Source: Cyanophora paradoxa
Taxonomy: Eukaryota > Glaucocystophyceae > Cyanophorales > Cyanophoraceae
DNA length: 64,000 bases
Assembly: GCA_004431415.1 (NCBI GenBank)
Contig: QPMI01000523.1
Coordinates: 1 to 64,000, forward strand
Direction: 5' to 3'
Positions 54,101 to 64,000 of the stretch are shown in pieces. Under the pieces are notes generated by a model, which worked only from the letters and a program-made list of their open reading frames with translations, was not told the origin of the DNA and made no database searches. Position 1 is the stretch's first letter, and every line of letters starts with the position of its first letter. The position numbers were made by a program, and so were the translations under genes.

Positions 54101-56401
54101 CGCGTGCTCTCCTGCGAGCACAGCCACGTGAGCTGCCCGCGCTTTATGAGATTCCAGGCCATGGGCCGGGAGCGGGGGGTGGGGGGTGGGAGCGGCGAGG
54201 CGAGCTCGAGGGACGAATGAAGGGAAAGGGAAGAGGGCAAGGGGACCGCGGGGGAGGGGGGGGGGGGGGGGGGGTTGGGGAGGGGGGTGGGGAGGGGGGG
54301 GGGGAAGGGGGGCAGGGGGCTTGGAGAGCGGGTGCAAAGGATAAGAGAGCTAAGATTTCACGAAAGGGGGAGATTATAAAAGGTTGTCTGGTGCTTGGTG
54401 GAGGGGGAGGGTGGGGGGTACGGGGTACGGGTTGGGGTACGGAGGGAGGGAGCTAAATTAAACGGGGAGGGGAAGAGGGGAGGTAGGGAGGAGGCTCGGG
54501 CCGGGGCGGAACGAGGGCGGAACGAGGAGCGGGCGGGTTGGGGGGGGGGGGGGGCCGAGGAGCGGAGGGGGGAGGGGAGGGGTTAGGGGTTGGAGGAGGG
54601 GGGGGGGGGGACGGGGGGGGGCAGACGGGGAAATAGAGAGGGAGGTAGGGAGGAGGGTTCGGGGCGGGCCCTGGAGCGGAACGAGGTCGGGGGTGGTGGC
54701 GAATAGATGGGGGTGAGGGCGGAAGGGGGCGCGGGTCGGAGAGGAGCGGCGGGGCGGGGGGGGGGAGGGGGGGGGAACGAGAAGCGGGGAGCGAGGTCCG
54801 GTTCGTCTCTGCGGCTGTAAAATTTATTGTTTTTGGGTCGGCTCTTAAGTGTCTGGTGTTGGGTCGGGGGAGGAGTTGGGGGGCCAGGAGGAAGCGACGG
54901 GGAGGGCCCCGGGAGGAGGGAGGGAAGGAGGGCGGCGGAAGGGGGAGGGGGAGGGGGAGAGGGCAGGCAACTAGAACTGCTGGCTCCTCTCTCAAGCTCA
55001 GGCCGGTCTGCCTGAGCTAGGTTCGCTAGGGGCTCAGGCTGTGGCCGGTCTAGGTTCAAGCTCTCAGGTTCTCTAACGGCCCTAGATCTCAATCGAATCA
55101 TCGGGTTGAACGGGGGCACCTTAAGAGCACTCTGGCGGTGAATCCTGTGATGACAGCGCAGGTCCTGATCGACGTCGACGTCGATCATGATCAGAGAGAA
55201 ATGATGCGGTGTGGGGGGGTGGGGGGTGGGGGGAGGGTGGGAGGGGTGGGGGGGGGGGGGGTAGGGGTGGGGTGGGGGTTGGGTTGGGGAGGGGGGAGGG
55301 TGGGGGTGGGGGTGGGGGGGGGGTGGGGGTGGGGGGTGGGGGTGGGGGGGTGGGGTGGGTGGGGGGTGGGGGGAAGGTTAAAGCGTGCTGAACTAGAGCC
55401 CCGCGGCCCCGCGCCGGAAGCGGCGCCGAGTGCCAACTGTTAACGCGAATTCTAACGCATCGCGTATACGTATGCGCACGGCCGCGGGCCTCGCGATCGG
55501 AGGACGACTCACTCGGACTCGGGAGCCTGCAGCTTGCAATTGGCGGCCGCGAGCGCAGGCCCAGGCAGACCCGGCGTGCGGCTGGCGGTTTCGAAATCAA
55601 TCTTACAATCTGTGAGCGCTCATGATCAGCGAGGCATCGCGCGGGCCGGGCGGGGAGCTCGAAACGCGGTCGCGGTCGCCTGCCGGCGCCGGCGCACATG
55701 CGGGCGATCTAAAGAGGCGGCGCGGCCGCAGCTAGAGGCAATCTATAGGAATGTATCTAAAAGAAACGAAAAGCATGAGGGCAACCCAAAGCGGGCCCTA
55801 GAATCGAAGCGGTCGTGGGTTCGTGCGCCAGGCGAACGTGCGTCCGGCCCGGGGGATCCGAGGCCCCGGGCGCTCAAACGAGCCGCTCTTATCATCTATG
55901 CTTGCTAAGAAGGGGAAATATGGTGAGCGGGACGGATGACGGCGCAGGGATGGGACGAGACGGCGAAGCGAATGATCAGACGGGCGCTGGGGGCAGTCCG
56001 GCGAGCTAAAGATGCGCTCTATCAAACGCGCAGTACATCAAGGCTGGTGTTCCTCGGTCCGCGCGCCAGCAGCTTTGACCGCACCGCCTCGCGCCTCGCG
56101 CCTCGCGGCTAGAGGCCGCTCTCCGTACCCGACGCGCCAGCGAACTAATATTCTAGTCTTCGCGCCCGCGGAGAAGGGCGGCAGCGCACCGGAGACCCGA
56201 AGCCTTCGCCTGAGTTTAAGATCCTGTACCCCATCGTCCGGAAAGTCGGAAGTCCAAACCGCCCTCTGCTGTCCGCTGGTGCACTTCAAGCTATTTAGGC
56301 GGCGCTGAGCTGCCGAACGCCGCCCGCTGGCTTCTATCATGCGATAGCCGAGAACCTTACCGCGCCCCGCGCCGGGCGCCTCGGCTCCCGCGGACGGCGC
56401 C
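54101..56401. other. Divergent intergenic region between the SMCHD1-like and MFS genes
   Basis: The first part (about 54200-55380) is a G-tract desert. The second part (about 55400-56400) is ordinary GC-rich DNA with palindromes and no recognised gene. It must hold both promoters. Long ORFs here follow from composition. Confidence 0.45.
54240..55380 (+). repeat. G-tract low-complexity region
   Basis: Runs of three to fifteen G separated by T or A fill over 1 kb of the plus strand, for example GGGGTGGGGGTGGGGG near 55300. This is strong G-quadruplex potential upstream of two divergent genes. Run lengths are likely to be inexact in the assembly. Confidence 0.85.
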
Positions 56402-58651
56402 ATGGCCCCCCGCACGAAGGATTTGCCCGGAAGGGCGGTCTCCTGGGGCCGGGCAATGGACGCGGGGCCGGACCTTGACGCGCCGCGGGCGCCGCCCGCG
56501 CTCCCGGCTCCCGGCGGCGCGGGGCGAGCGTACGAGCCAGCCGCGGCGCAGCCAGCGGCTGCTGGGGCGCTGCAGCCACGCGCCGAGGTGCGCCGGCCCC
56601 GCGCGACCACCGCCGACGTCACGCCACTGATGTCGATGTGCACTTGGCCGTGCCGCGCCGCGCAGGCGGCTTCGGTCACAAGTTCGGTGTTCCGCCCGCA
56701 GGAGGAGGTTATGAGGAAGCTGCGCGCAGGCGGTGCGGCGCTCGAGGAGGGCGCCGGCGCCGCCTGGGCCCGCGCCCTGGCCGCCTCGGCGTCTCGAGCC
56801 ATCCCCGCGGGCGGCGGCGCGGGCCGGCTCCTTGTCTCGCCCGCCGGTCCCGCCCAGAAGGAGGAGGCGGGCGCCGGCGCGGGGGACGAGGCGTGCGCGG
56901 CGGCGCCGGCGGCGGCGGAGGCGCGGGGGTGGCGGGTCGCCTCGTTGCTCTGCGTCCTCGCCATCACGCTCCTCGGAGACAGCGCGCGGGGCCTCGTCCT
57001 CCCCACCCAGTACCAGGCACGGCCCCTCCCTCGGCCCCTCCCGCCCGCCCACCCGCGCGCGCGCGCGTGCCGGCGGCGAGCGCGTGCCCCGCGCAGTACG
57101 TGCGGAGGCTGGGGGGCGACGAGCGGGCGCTGGGGTTCACGGTGGCGGCCTTCTCGGCGGGGCGGCTCGTCTTCAGCCCGGCGCTGGGCGCCGCCGCCGA
57201 CCGCCGCTCCTTCGCCTTCGCCCTCCGCCTCGCCCTCGCCCTCATGGCCGCCGGCAACCTCCTCTACGTCCTGGTGCCGCAGCCCTCCCGCGTTCCTCCC
57301 GCCCGATCCCCGCTCATACCCCGCATTTAGGTGCCGCAGCTGCACGTGATGGTGGCGGCGCGCCTGCTCGTCGGCTGCGGGGCGAGCACGCTCGGCGTCT
57401 CCCGCGCCTACGTCGTCGCCCTCGCGTGCGCGGCCCTCCGCGCTGAGCCGTTCGATCGGCTCCAGCCTGCGCTGAGCGGCGGGCGCCCTCCGGCAGGCCG
57501 GCGGAGCAGCGGACGGCGTACCTGGCGTACCTCTCGGCGGTGCAGTTCGCGGGGGCGGTGGTCATGCCGGGCCTCGGCGCCCTTCTCTCCGCCCTGCCCC
57601 CCGCGGGGGCCGGCCCCCTCCGCATCGACGCCGCGACCGCCCCCGCCTGGCTCCTCGCCCTCGCCGCCGCCGCCCTCGCCGCCCTCACCGCCCGCCACTT
57701 CGACGAGCCGCCGCACCCCGCGGGGGGCCCCGGCCCCGGCGGCCCCGCCCCGGAGGCCGCGGCGTCGATCTGGGAGGGGATCCCGGTGTACCCCCTCCTC
57801 GTCTGCGGCGCCGTCAACCTGGTCGTCCGCGGCGTCATGGCCGTCATCGAGGCGCGTGCCCCCGTTCTCCCCCGTACCCGCTGTGCCGTTCACCAACGTG
57901 TACCCCCACCACAGACCATCGGGACCGTCATCACCTCCCGCTACTTCCGCCTGGGGGTACGCCCCCTTCTTCCCCTCTTTCCCTGTACCCCCTCCCCGTC
58001 CGACCCCCCGCAGCCGATGGGGAGCGGCCTGCTCTTCGGCGCCATCGGCGTCCTGGCCCTCGCGGTGGTGCCGTACCCCCCCCTACCCGCCCTGTACCCC
58101 GTTCGACCCCCCCCCCCCCAGTTCCTCTCGATGCGGTGGCTCGCGGGGCGCTTCGGGGAGGCGCGGCTGGCGCAGGCGGGCCTGGCGTGCACGGCCCTGG
58201 GCCTGACCGCCCTCGCCGCCCTCGACGCCGTCCCGAGCCTGCCCCTCTTCGGGGCCGCCCTGGCCCTCGTCTGGGCGCTGGGGCACCCCCTCGGCCAGAC
58301 CGCCCTCCTCTCCATCTTCTCGGGCCTCCTCGGGCCCCGCAAGCAGGGCCAGTGGATGGGTGCGCCCCCCTCCCCCTCCCCCCTGCGCCGCCCAGGCTCG
58401 CCGCCGGCCGGATCGAATGCGGGGCAGGCTGGTTCACCTCCTCGGGGGCCCTCGCGCGGATCGCCTTCGCCTCGGCGTCGGGCCTCGCGCTGCCCGCCCT
58501 CGGCCTCCCCCCCCTCGCCCTCGGCACCGCCGCCCTCGTCCTCGCCGCCTCCTGCGCCGCCCTCTGCCTCCACGCCCGCTTCGAGGCCGCTTCGGGATCC
58601 CCCGGGGCGAACGGCGGCCCTCGCCCCAGCCGCGCGGCGTCCCCCGTGTGA
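56402..58651 (+). CDS. Major facilitator superfamily transporter (multi-exon, MFSD8-like)
   Basis: A membrane transporter with about 12 segments. After a low-complexity N terminus, exons encode WRVASLLCVLAITLLGDSAR, LPTQYQ joined to YVRRLGGDERALGFTVAAFS, and AGRLVFSPALGAAADRRS (the inter-helix 2-3 motif). Then come LHVMVAARLLVGCGASTLG, AYLAYLSAVQFAGAVVMPGL, PLLVCGAVNLVVRGVMAVIE joined to TIGTVITSRYFRL, LLFGAIGVLALAV, ALALVWALGHPLGQTALLSI, and FTSSGALARIAFASASGLAL. The stop is at 58649-58651. The pattern resembles lysosomal/vacuolar MFSD8 proteins; the substrate is unknown. At least two introns appear to have GC donors. The true start could be later than 56402. Confidence 0.72.
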
Positions 58652-59319
58652 GCGTGCCCACCGTTCCCATCTTTTCCCGTATATACGTACACTTTATATA
58701 TTTATAACTCTTTTTTAGTTAACAACGCCTGTAAAGACCTAGATCAATTTTCCTTGATCTTGTTTCCTACATGATAGCTAGCGCTAATCTCCCATATGCA
58801 TATTGTGATAGCTAATTTATTCGCACATTCAGTATTAATTATATAATTAATGGCATTTCATGATCGATATCAAGGATCCGGAGCTGTATACGTACCGCGG
58901 CCGGTCCGGATCCTCGCCGCGGCCCCGCATGCACAGCCTGTACTGCAGGCTCGAGCTTTAATTTGCACATAAGTTCGAGCAGGAGAGGGGCACCCGGAGC
59001 AGGCGGACTGCACTTAATCTACGAAGGTATTATATTGGTGTTGATGTACACGCAAATCTCGAAACTCCTGCGGAAGGACAATAATCTAAATCTAGATCTT
59101 TTCACAAAGGCTCCCTTAAGCTGCTCGTAGAAGAGCACTGAAGGCCTAACTGGCACTCATCCCTACTTGAATGTAGAGCCCTAACAATTGAAACGAGCGC
59201 TCGGGCACACACTACGTGAAGAAGAACAGGAAAGGTGCTGGCGCGGCCTCTAACAGCGACGACAGCGGCCTAGTAGGCTACCTACCTGGAACTCGGATCC
59301 AGATCGAATCTGGATCAAA
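58652..59319. other. Intergenic DNA between convergent MFS and HydG genes
   Basis: AT-richer, with palindromes (ATATGCATAT, TCCGGATCC-type). No coding signal. It contains the 3' ends of both transcripts. Confidence 0.4.
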
Positions 59320-61782
59320 TTAGAAGTAGAGGTCGCGCTGGCCCTCGTCGATCTTCTTGAGCTTGCGCTCGAACGCGTGCTTGGCGCGCTCCGAGGGGAT
59401 GTGGCCCGTCTCCACCTCCAGAACCTGAGAAAGAAGAGAATAGACGGATCAGAACAGGCAGATCGCGGCGGTGATCGAAAGGAGGGAGGGGGCGGACCTT
59501 CTTGCCGATCTCGCGGGTGCGCTCCGAGGCGTAGTCGATGAGGTACTCCTCGAGCGTCAGCAGCGCGTTCGGGTGGCAGAGGGCCTGAGGCAGCAGATCA
59601 GCGGCGAAGTGGGATGGGAAGGGAGGCGAAGGAGGCTCGAACGGACCTGGATGTCGCCCTTCTTGGCGATCTTCATGAAGGCCTCGCCGGTGCGGCCCTT
59701 GCGGTAGCAGGCGGTGCACCAGGAGGGGACGAAGCCGAGCTCGAGGAGGTCGCCCACGACGTCGTCCAGCGAGCGGTGGTCCTGCAGCGTGAACTGCCCC
59801 GCCGCGTCCTTCGCCTCCTTCGGCGTGCAGGTCGCCGGCTGCGCCGACGGCTCCGGCCCCGCCGTGAAGTGCTCGTGCTCCGCCACCGGCTTCGCGCCGG
59901 GCTTGACCTGGTTCTGGTGGTACGAGCCGACGTCCGTCTTGGAGCCGGCGCTCATCTGGGAGACGCCGAGGCGCAGCAGCTGCCGCCGCATCTCCGGGTT
60001 CTCCCGCGTCGAGAGGATCATGCCGGTGTAGGGCACGGCGCAGCGGATGACCGCCACGAGCTTCTTGAAGTCCTCGTCGTTGACGGGGTGCGGGATGTTC
60101 ATCGCGTCCGGCGCCCCCTCCGCCGGCTGCATCCTGCGTAGCGAGCGCGCCGGCTCGACGCGGGCGGAAGAAGCGGGGGGAGAGAGCGGCGGACCGGGGG
60201 ATGGAGACTGTGTGCGGGCCGGCGCCGTAGGTCTGGTCAAGGTGCTGCGCGTGCTGCAGCATGGCGAGCGTCTCCCACTTGTAGTCGTGCAGGCCGTACA
60301 GCACGCCCACGCCTACGTCGTCGACGTGCGCGGTCTGTCCGAGCGGGCATCGTCAGCCGCGCGGCGTTGGCGAAGGATCGCGCGGGCGGGGCCGCCGCAC
60401 CTGAGCGCGGTCCATCGTCTGCACGCGCCACTCGTAGTCCGACTTGGGGCCCGCCGGGTGCGCGCGCGCGTAAGTCTCGGGGTGGTAGGACTCCTGCGCG
60501 AGGCGCGCGTTAGTGACGGCGCGTCTCCAGCGTGCGAGGCGGGCGTGGCTCGCCTGGAAGAGGGTGTACGTGCCGACGCAGTTGGTCTCCTTGAGGCGGC
60601 GGAAGTCGGAAACGGAAAGGGACGGGATCTCGACGTTGATGCGCCGGATCGAGCCGCACGGGTCCGTCCGGACTTCGGAAGCGATCTTGAGGGCCTGCGG
60701 CGGATGTGAGCTCGGCAAGGGTCGACGCGCAAGGCGAGGATCGCGCACATTGAGGAACTGATCGAAAGTGTAGCGCGGCGACTCGCCGGTGAGGAGCAGA
60801 AGGCTGCGGGGGCGAGAGCCGATCAGAAGAAGGCAGCCTCAGCCGCGGACGCCTGCGAACGCAAGCACCGGCGATGGCCCATGCGCTGCAGCGCCTCCAC
60901 CTCTTGCCGGAGTTCCTCGTCCGTGAGGACAGCACGGGGCATGGAAGTGTTCGGCGCGCGGAATGAACAGTACGTGCACGAGTTGACGCAGTAGTTGGCG
61001 CTGCGGGAGGCCCGCGTCAGGCGGAGCGCGGGAAGCGATCAAATCCCGCGGCCCGCGCCGCGCACATGTACAGCGGCGCGAAAAGGACGATGCGGTTGCC
61101 GTAGATCAGGTTCTTGATCGCGAAGGCAGTGTCATAAAGCATCTGCATGAGCTCCTGGTTGTTGGAGTCGACTTGCAGCAGAATCGCGGCTTCCTCCACG
61201 GTGAGGCCTTGCACGTACTCGCCGCTGCAGGAAATGACAGGAATGACGGATTCAGACGCAGGAAAGACCCAGGAGAGCCCGCTGTTTGCGGAATTGACTC
61301 GCGCACCCGCCGAGAGGCTGCATGCCGTGATCCTTGAGGAGAGCGCGATCCCGCGCGCGGCCGAGGATGTCTCGAATGACGCTCTCATCCTGCGGACGCG
61401 AGGCGTCCGCCCTCGTCAACGGACGCCTCGGAACGGCCACGTCTTCCGAGGCCGACCTTTGCGAGGGCCTTGGCACGCTCCAACGCGGCATCAATCTCCG
61501 CTGCGCGAATGATCTCATTCGCCGGCTTGAAGACGTGCTGGGCTGCAAGCGGGGGAAGCGTCAGAAACCCGAACAGGCGAGTGTATGCAAAAAGGGGGAC
61601 GTACGCTCGCGCTCCGGGCTGAAGAGGGATCCGCGTCCCTTCAAACCGGCCGTCTTTGCTGACATGAGACGCTTCGCCAGCGAGGGGAGGGTCCGTGCGA
61701 GGGCCGGTGCTATCGAGGATGCGATTCGGGGGGCGGCCGCGCCGGCCAGGGCGGCCGCGCGGGCTGTTGCTGCTGAGAGCAT
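59320..61782 (-). CDS. hydG: [FeFe]-hydrogenase maturase HydG (radical SAM tyrosine lyase)
   Basis: HydG cleaves tyrosine to give CO and cyanide for the hydrogenase H-cluster. The start at 61782 opens an Arg/Ala-rich, acid-free presequence (MLSAATARAAALAGAAAPRI). Exons follow with DESVIRDILGRARDRALL, GLTVEEAAILLQVDSNNQEL and NLIYGNRIVLFAPLY. The radical-SAM CX3CX2C is NYCVNSCTYCSFR. Later exons show INVEIPSLSVSDFRRLKE, ESYHPETYARAHPAGPKSDY and GVLYGLHDYKWETLAMLQHA. The C-terminal auxiliary cluster motif is SWCTACYRKGRTGEAFM plus CHPNALLTLEEYL. The stop at 59320-59322 follows DEGQRDLYF. Introns are short. It is divergent from hydE, implying shared control. The presequence points to mitochondria (or a primary plastid). 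Confidence 0.9.
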
Positions 61783-61998
61783 TCTGGCTTCGCTTCTTCT
61801 GCGAGCTCGGGGCTGCTGTGGAGGCGATCCTGATCAATTGCGCGTTGGGAAATTCGGCTCGTCACAGCTGAATTGAGAAACCGTGTACCCGGCCGAGCGG
61901 CAACAAGCGGTCATCCAGAAACACGCCCGCCTCGCGCACCGAGGAGCGCACAGAAGCGACCGCACAGAGCACGAGAAGCGTACAAGCGAGCTGACGGG
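61783..61998. promoter_or_regulatory. Shared hydE-hydG divergent promoter region
   Basis: Only about 216 bp separate the two start codons, so the two maturase genes must share a bidirectional promoter. No individual factor site was recognised. Confidence 0.6.
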
Positions 61999-64000
61999 AT
62001 GCTCGCGAGGACCGCGCCGGCGGCGGCCCAAACAGCAGGCAAGGCGCTCGGGATGACAGCCTGGGCGGCGGCCCGGGGCCTTCTGCGTCCGGGAGGCGGT
62101 CTGGGCGCGCTGCTTGTGCGGCGAATGTCATTCGATCCGAAGTTGGTTGGGGCGAAGCCCCGCAACTTCAAGCCCATCGAGGAGCGCATACGTACGCGCC
62201 GCCATGCGCGTCTCTGCATGCAGCTCCTCACTTTCGTGCAGTTCCTTTCGCCCGCTTCCTCGGAAAGCCCGATTTGAAGCCCGGCGAGTCCCTCGACCTT
62301 TCCCGAGATGAGCTGACGGCGCTGCTCACCACCACGGACGCGGTCAGCATTCCTCTAGATCTATTGATTGGATTGCAGCGTTTTCGGCGCCCGTCATGCT
62401 GCCGCAGGCGCTCGAGGCGTCTCTGTACGCGCATGCGAACTCTGTCACGGAGCGCGTCTTTGGCAACAAGGTCTACTTCCGCGGCATCGTCGAGTTCTCC
62501 AACGTCTGTCAGAAGAACTGCGAGTACTGCGGCATCCGGAAGAGCATGCCCGCTGCGCAGCTCCGGAGGTCGAACTCTCCCCGCCGCTGACTGGATCTCT
62601 CCTGCTGAGCCGCTCCGCATGCAGATACACAATGACGGCGGAAGAGATCGTTGACTGCGCGGAATTCTGCTACAGGCAAGGCTACGGGACGCTCATGCTC
62701 CAGAGCGGCGAACTGGATACTGAGCGGCGGCTGAACTTTGTCATCGACGTGATCAAGCAAATCCGCGAGCGGTGCGCGCAGCAATCGCTTCCTTCTACGA
62801 GCGGGGGCCGAGAGGGGGTCGCCGATCGGGGCGCGCGCAGGTGCCGGGAGCTGGAGCGCGAGCACCTGGGGCTCCCCGCGGACACGCCTCTGGACAAGCT
62901 CAAGGGCCTCGCCGTCGCGCTCTCGATCGGGGAGCTCTCCGCAGACAAGTACCAGAGGCTCTTCGACGCAGGCGCCGTCCGGTGCGCTTGCCTCCTCTCC
63001 GCAGCGAAGAGGGATCCCTACGGCCCCGCCTCCGCGTGACGCGCGCGCCGCGTTGCAGGTACCTGCTTCGCATTGAGACGTCGAACCCGGCGCTTTACGC
63101 CAAGCTGCACCCCGCCGACCACAAGTGGGAGACCCGCCACCGCTGCCTCCTGGTACCCCGCGTCCTCCCCCCCCGCGCGTCTCCTCTTCGCTCTCGCTGA
63201 CGGCTACGCGGGACGCGGCGGGCAGGACCTGAAGCGGATCGGGTTCCAGATCGCGTCGGGGGTGATGGTGGGGATCCCCGGGCAGACCTACCAGGACCTC
63301 GCCAACGACCTCCTCTTCCTCAAGGAGCTCGACGTCGACATGGTCGGCGTACCCCCGCGGCCGTTCATCCCCCCTCCCCTCTGAAACGCCCCCAGATCGG
63401 GATGGGCCCGTACATCTACCAGGAGAACACGCCCGTGGGCGAGCAGTGGAAGAAGGAGTTCGGGTCGCGGCCCAAGGACGTGCGCACGTACCCCCTCCCG
63501 CTGCGCGCCCCCTGGTCGCTGACTCGAAGGCGGCGCAGGACCACAACGCGTGGCTGCTCTCGACGGCCTCGCGCATGTACTCGCTCGCGCGCATCCTGAT
63601 CCCCGACTGCAACATCACAGCCACGACCGCCCTGCAGGCGGGCCCCCGCCTCGCCCCGCCCGCCCCCGAGCCCTCGCTTCTTGCTCTCTGAACGGACCGC
63701 TCGGCAGGCGATCCACCCGTCGGGGCGGGAGCTGGGGCTCAACCGCGGCTGCAACGTCCTGATGCCCATCCTGACGCCCCTCAAGTACCGCGAGAACTAC
63801 CAGCTCTACCAGGGCAAGGTGCCCCCGCCCGCCCCGAGCCCTCCATCCCCCTCCCTCGCAGCTCATCCCTCCCTTCCCCCCGCAGCCGTGCGTCGACGAG
63901 GGTGCCACCGAGTGCCGCAAGTGCCTTGTCTCCCGCGTCGGTGCTCCCCTTTGAGCCGATTCGATCCCCTACCCCCCCTCACCGTCGGCTTCGTTCGCAG
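61999..64000 (+). CDS. hydE: [FeFe]-hydrogenase maturase HydE (radical SAM), 3' end outside the window
   Basis: HydE works with HydG and HydF to build the H-cluster. The start at 61999 gives a presequence MLARTAPAAAQTAGKALGMT ending LLVRRMSF, a mitochondrial-type cleavage context. Exons follow with SLDLSRDELTALLTT, VFGNKVYFRGIVEFSN and the CX3CX2C site CQKNCEYCGIRKS. Then YTMTAEEIVDCAEFCYRQGY, LMLQSGELDTERRLNFVIDV, LALSIGELSADKYQRLFDAG, YLLRIETSNPALYAKLHP, RIGFQIASGVMVGIPGQTYQ, MGPYIYQENTPVGEQWKKEF and NRGCNVLMPILTPLKYRENY. The last visible exon is PCVDEGATECRKCLVSRV. One intron near 62538 has a GC donor. Whether a HydF domain follows, as in the green-algal HydEF fusion, lies beyond the window. 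Confidence 0.9.

Noticed and set aside
54217-55436. Gly-rich and Pro-rich ORFs in the G-tract island
   Set aside because: They are translations of poly-G/poly-C and show no domain or codon structure.
56038-57345. 435-residue minus-strand ORF opposite the transporter
   Set aside because: It is a GC-rich antisense shadow. The plus strand shows clear membrane segments and exon structure.
61999-64000. Biotin synthase instead of HydE
   Set aside because: Biotin synthase shares the radical-SAM site. The VYFRGIVEFSN opening, LMLQSGE, the MGPYIYQENTP block and the neighbouring hydG identify HydE.

Overview
The window is nuclear DNA of a GC-rich unicellular eukaryote (a protist or alga). Its genes have many short introns, mostly GT-AG with several probable GC-AG. 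I cannot fix the lineage. A very GC-rich host carrying AT-rich integrated virus-like elements and tyrosine-recombinase retrotransposons recalls bicosoecid or other stramenopile genomes. The divergent HydE/HydG pair recalls some green algae. Both are only hints.

Layout. 1-2376 (+): 3' part of a hybrid histidine kinase with a degenerate receiver followed by a canonical one. 2377-3885: intergenic DNA with a dense GAGTC/GACTC cluster. 3886-9753 (- strand): a tyrosine-recombinase retrotransposon with split direct repeats (order A1-gag-B1A2-RT/RNase H-YR-B2). 10412-14812 (+): a signal-peptide, Ig-like-repeat, single-pass membrane protein. 15703-54100 (-): one long SMCHD1/GMI1-like GHKL-ATPase and SMC-hinge gene, split by a 26.8-kb insertion. 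56402-58651 (+): an MFS transporter. 59320-61782 (-) and 61999-end (+): divergent HydG and HydE [FeFe]-hydrogenase maturases, each with a mitochondrial-type presequence.

The main object is the AT-rich element at 20215-46988, an integrated Polinton-like virus (PLV). It has 858-bp terminal inverted repeats and an 8-bp target duplication (TGGTGAAA). It sits in an intron of the SMCHD1-like gene, directly before the 3' splice AG. It encodes a double-jelly-roll-type major capsid protein, two related minor-capsid candidates, a packaging ATPase, a primase/SF3 helicase, a protein-primed-type family B DNA polymerase with an endonuclease VII-like finger, and a VSR-like nuclease. It also carries a patatin lipase with a discoidin-like domain, a SpeD-type S-adenosylmethionine decarboxylase and a roughly 2000-residue fibre gene ending in an endosialidase-type chaperone. 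No integrase was recognised. A 102-bp hairpin made of 10-bp iterons occurs in both TIRs and once in the middle. Each TIR also begins with its own internal palindromic cap.

Almost every broken gene in both mobile elements is broken by what looks like one missing G or C in a short G/C run, always in the deletion direction. I read these as probable homopolymer sequencing errors rather than decay, so the virus may be intact. Gene ends in the host regions are approximate because exons were joined by eye.
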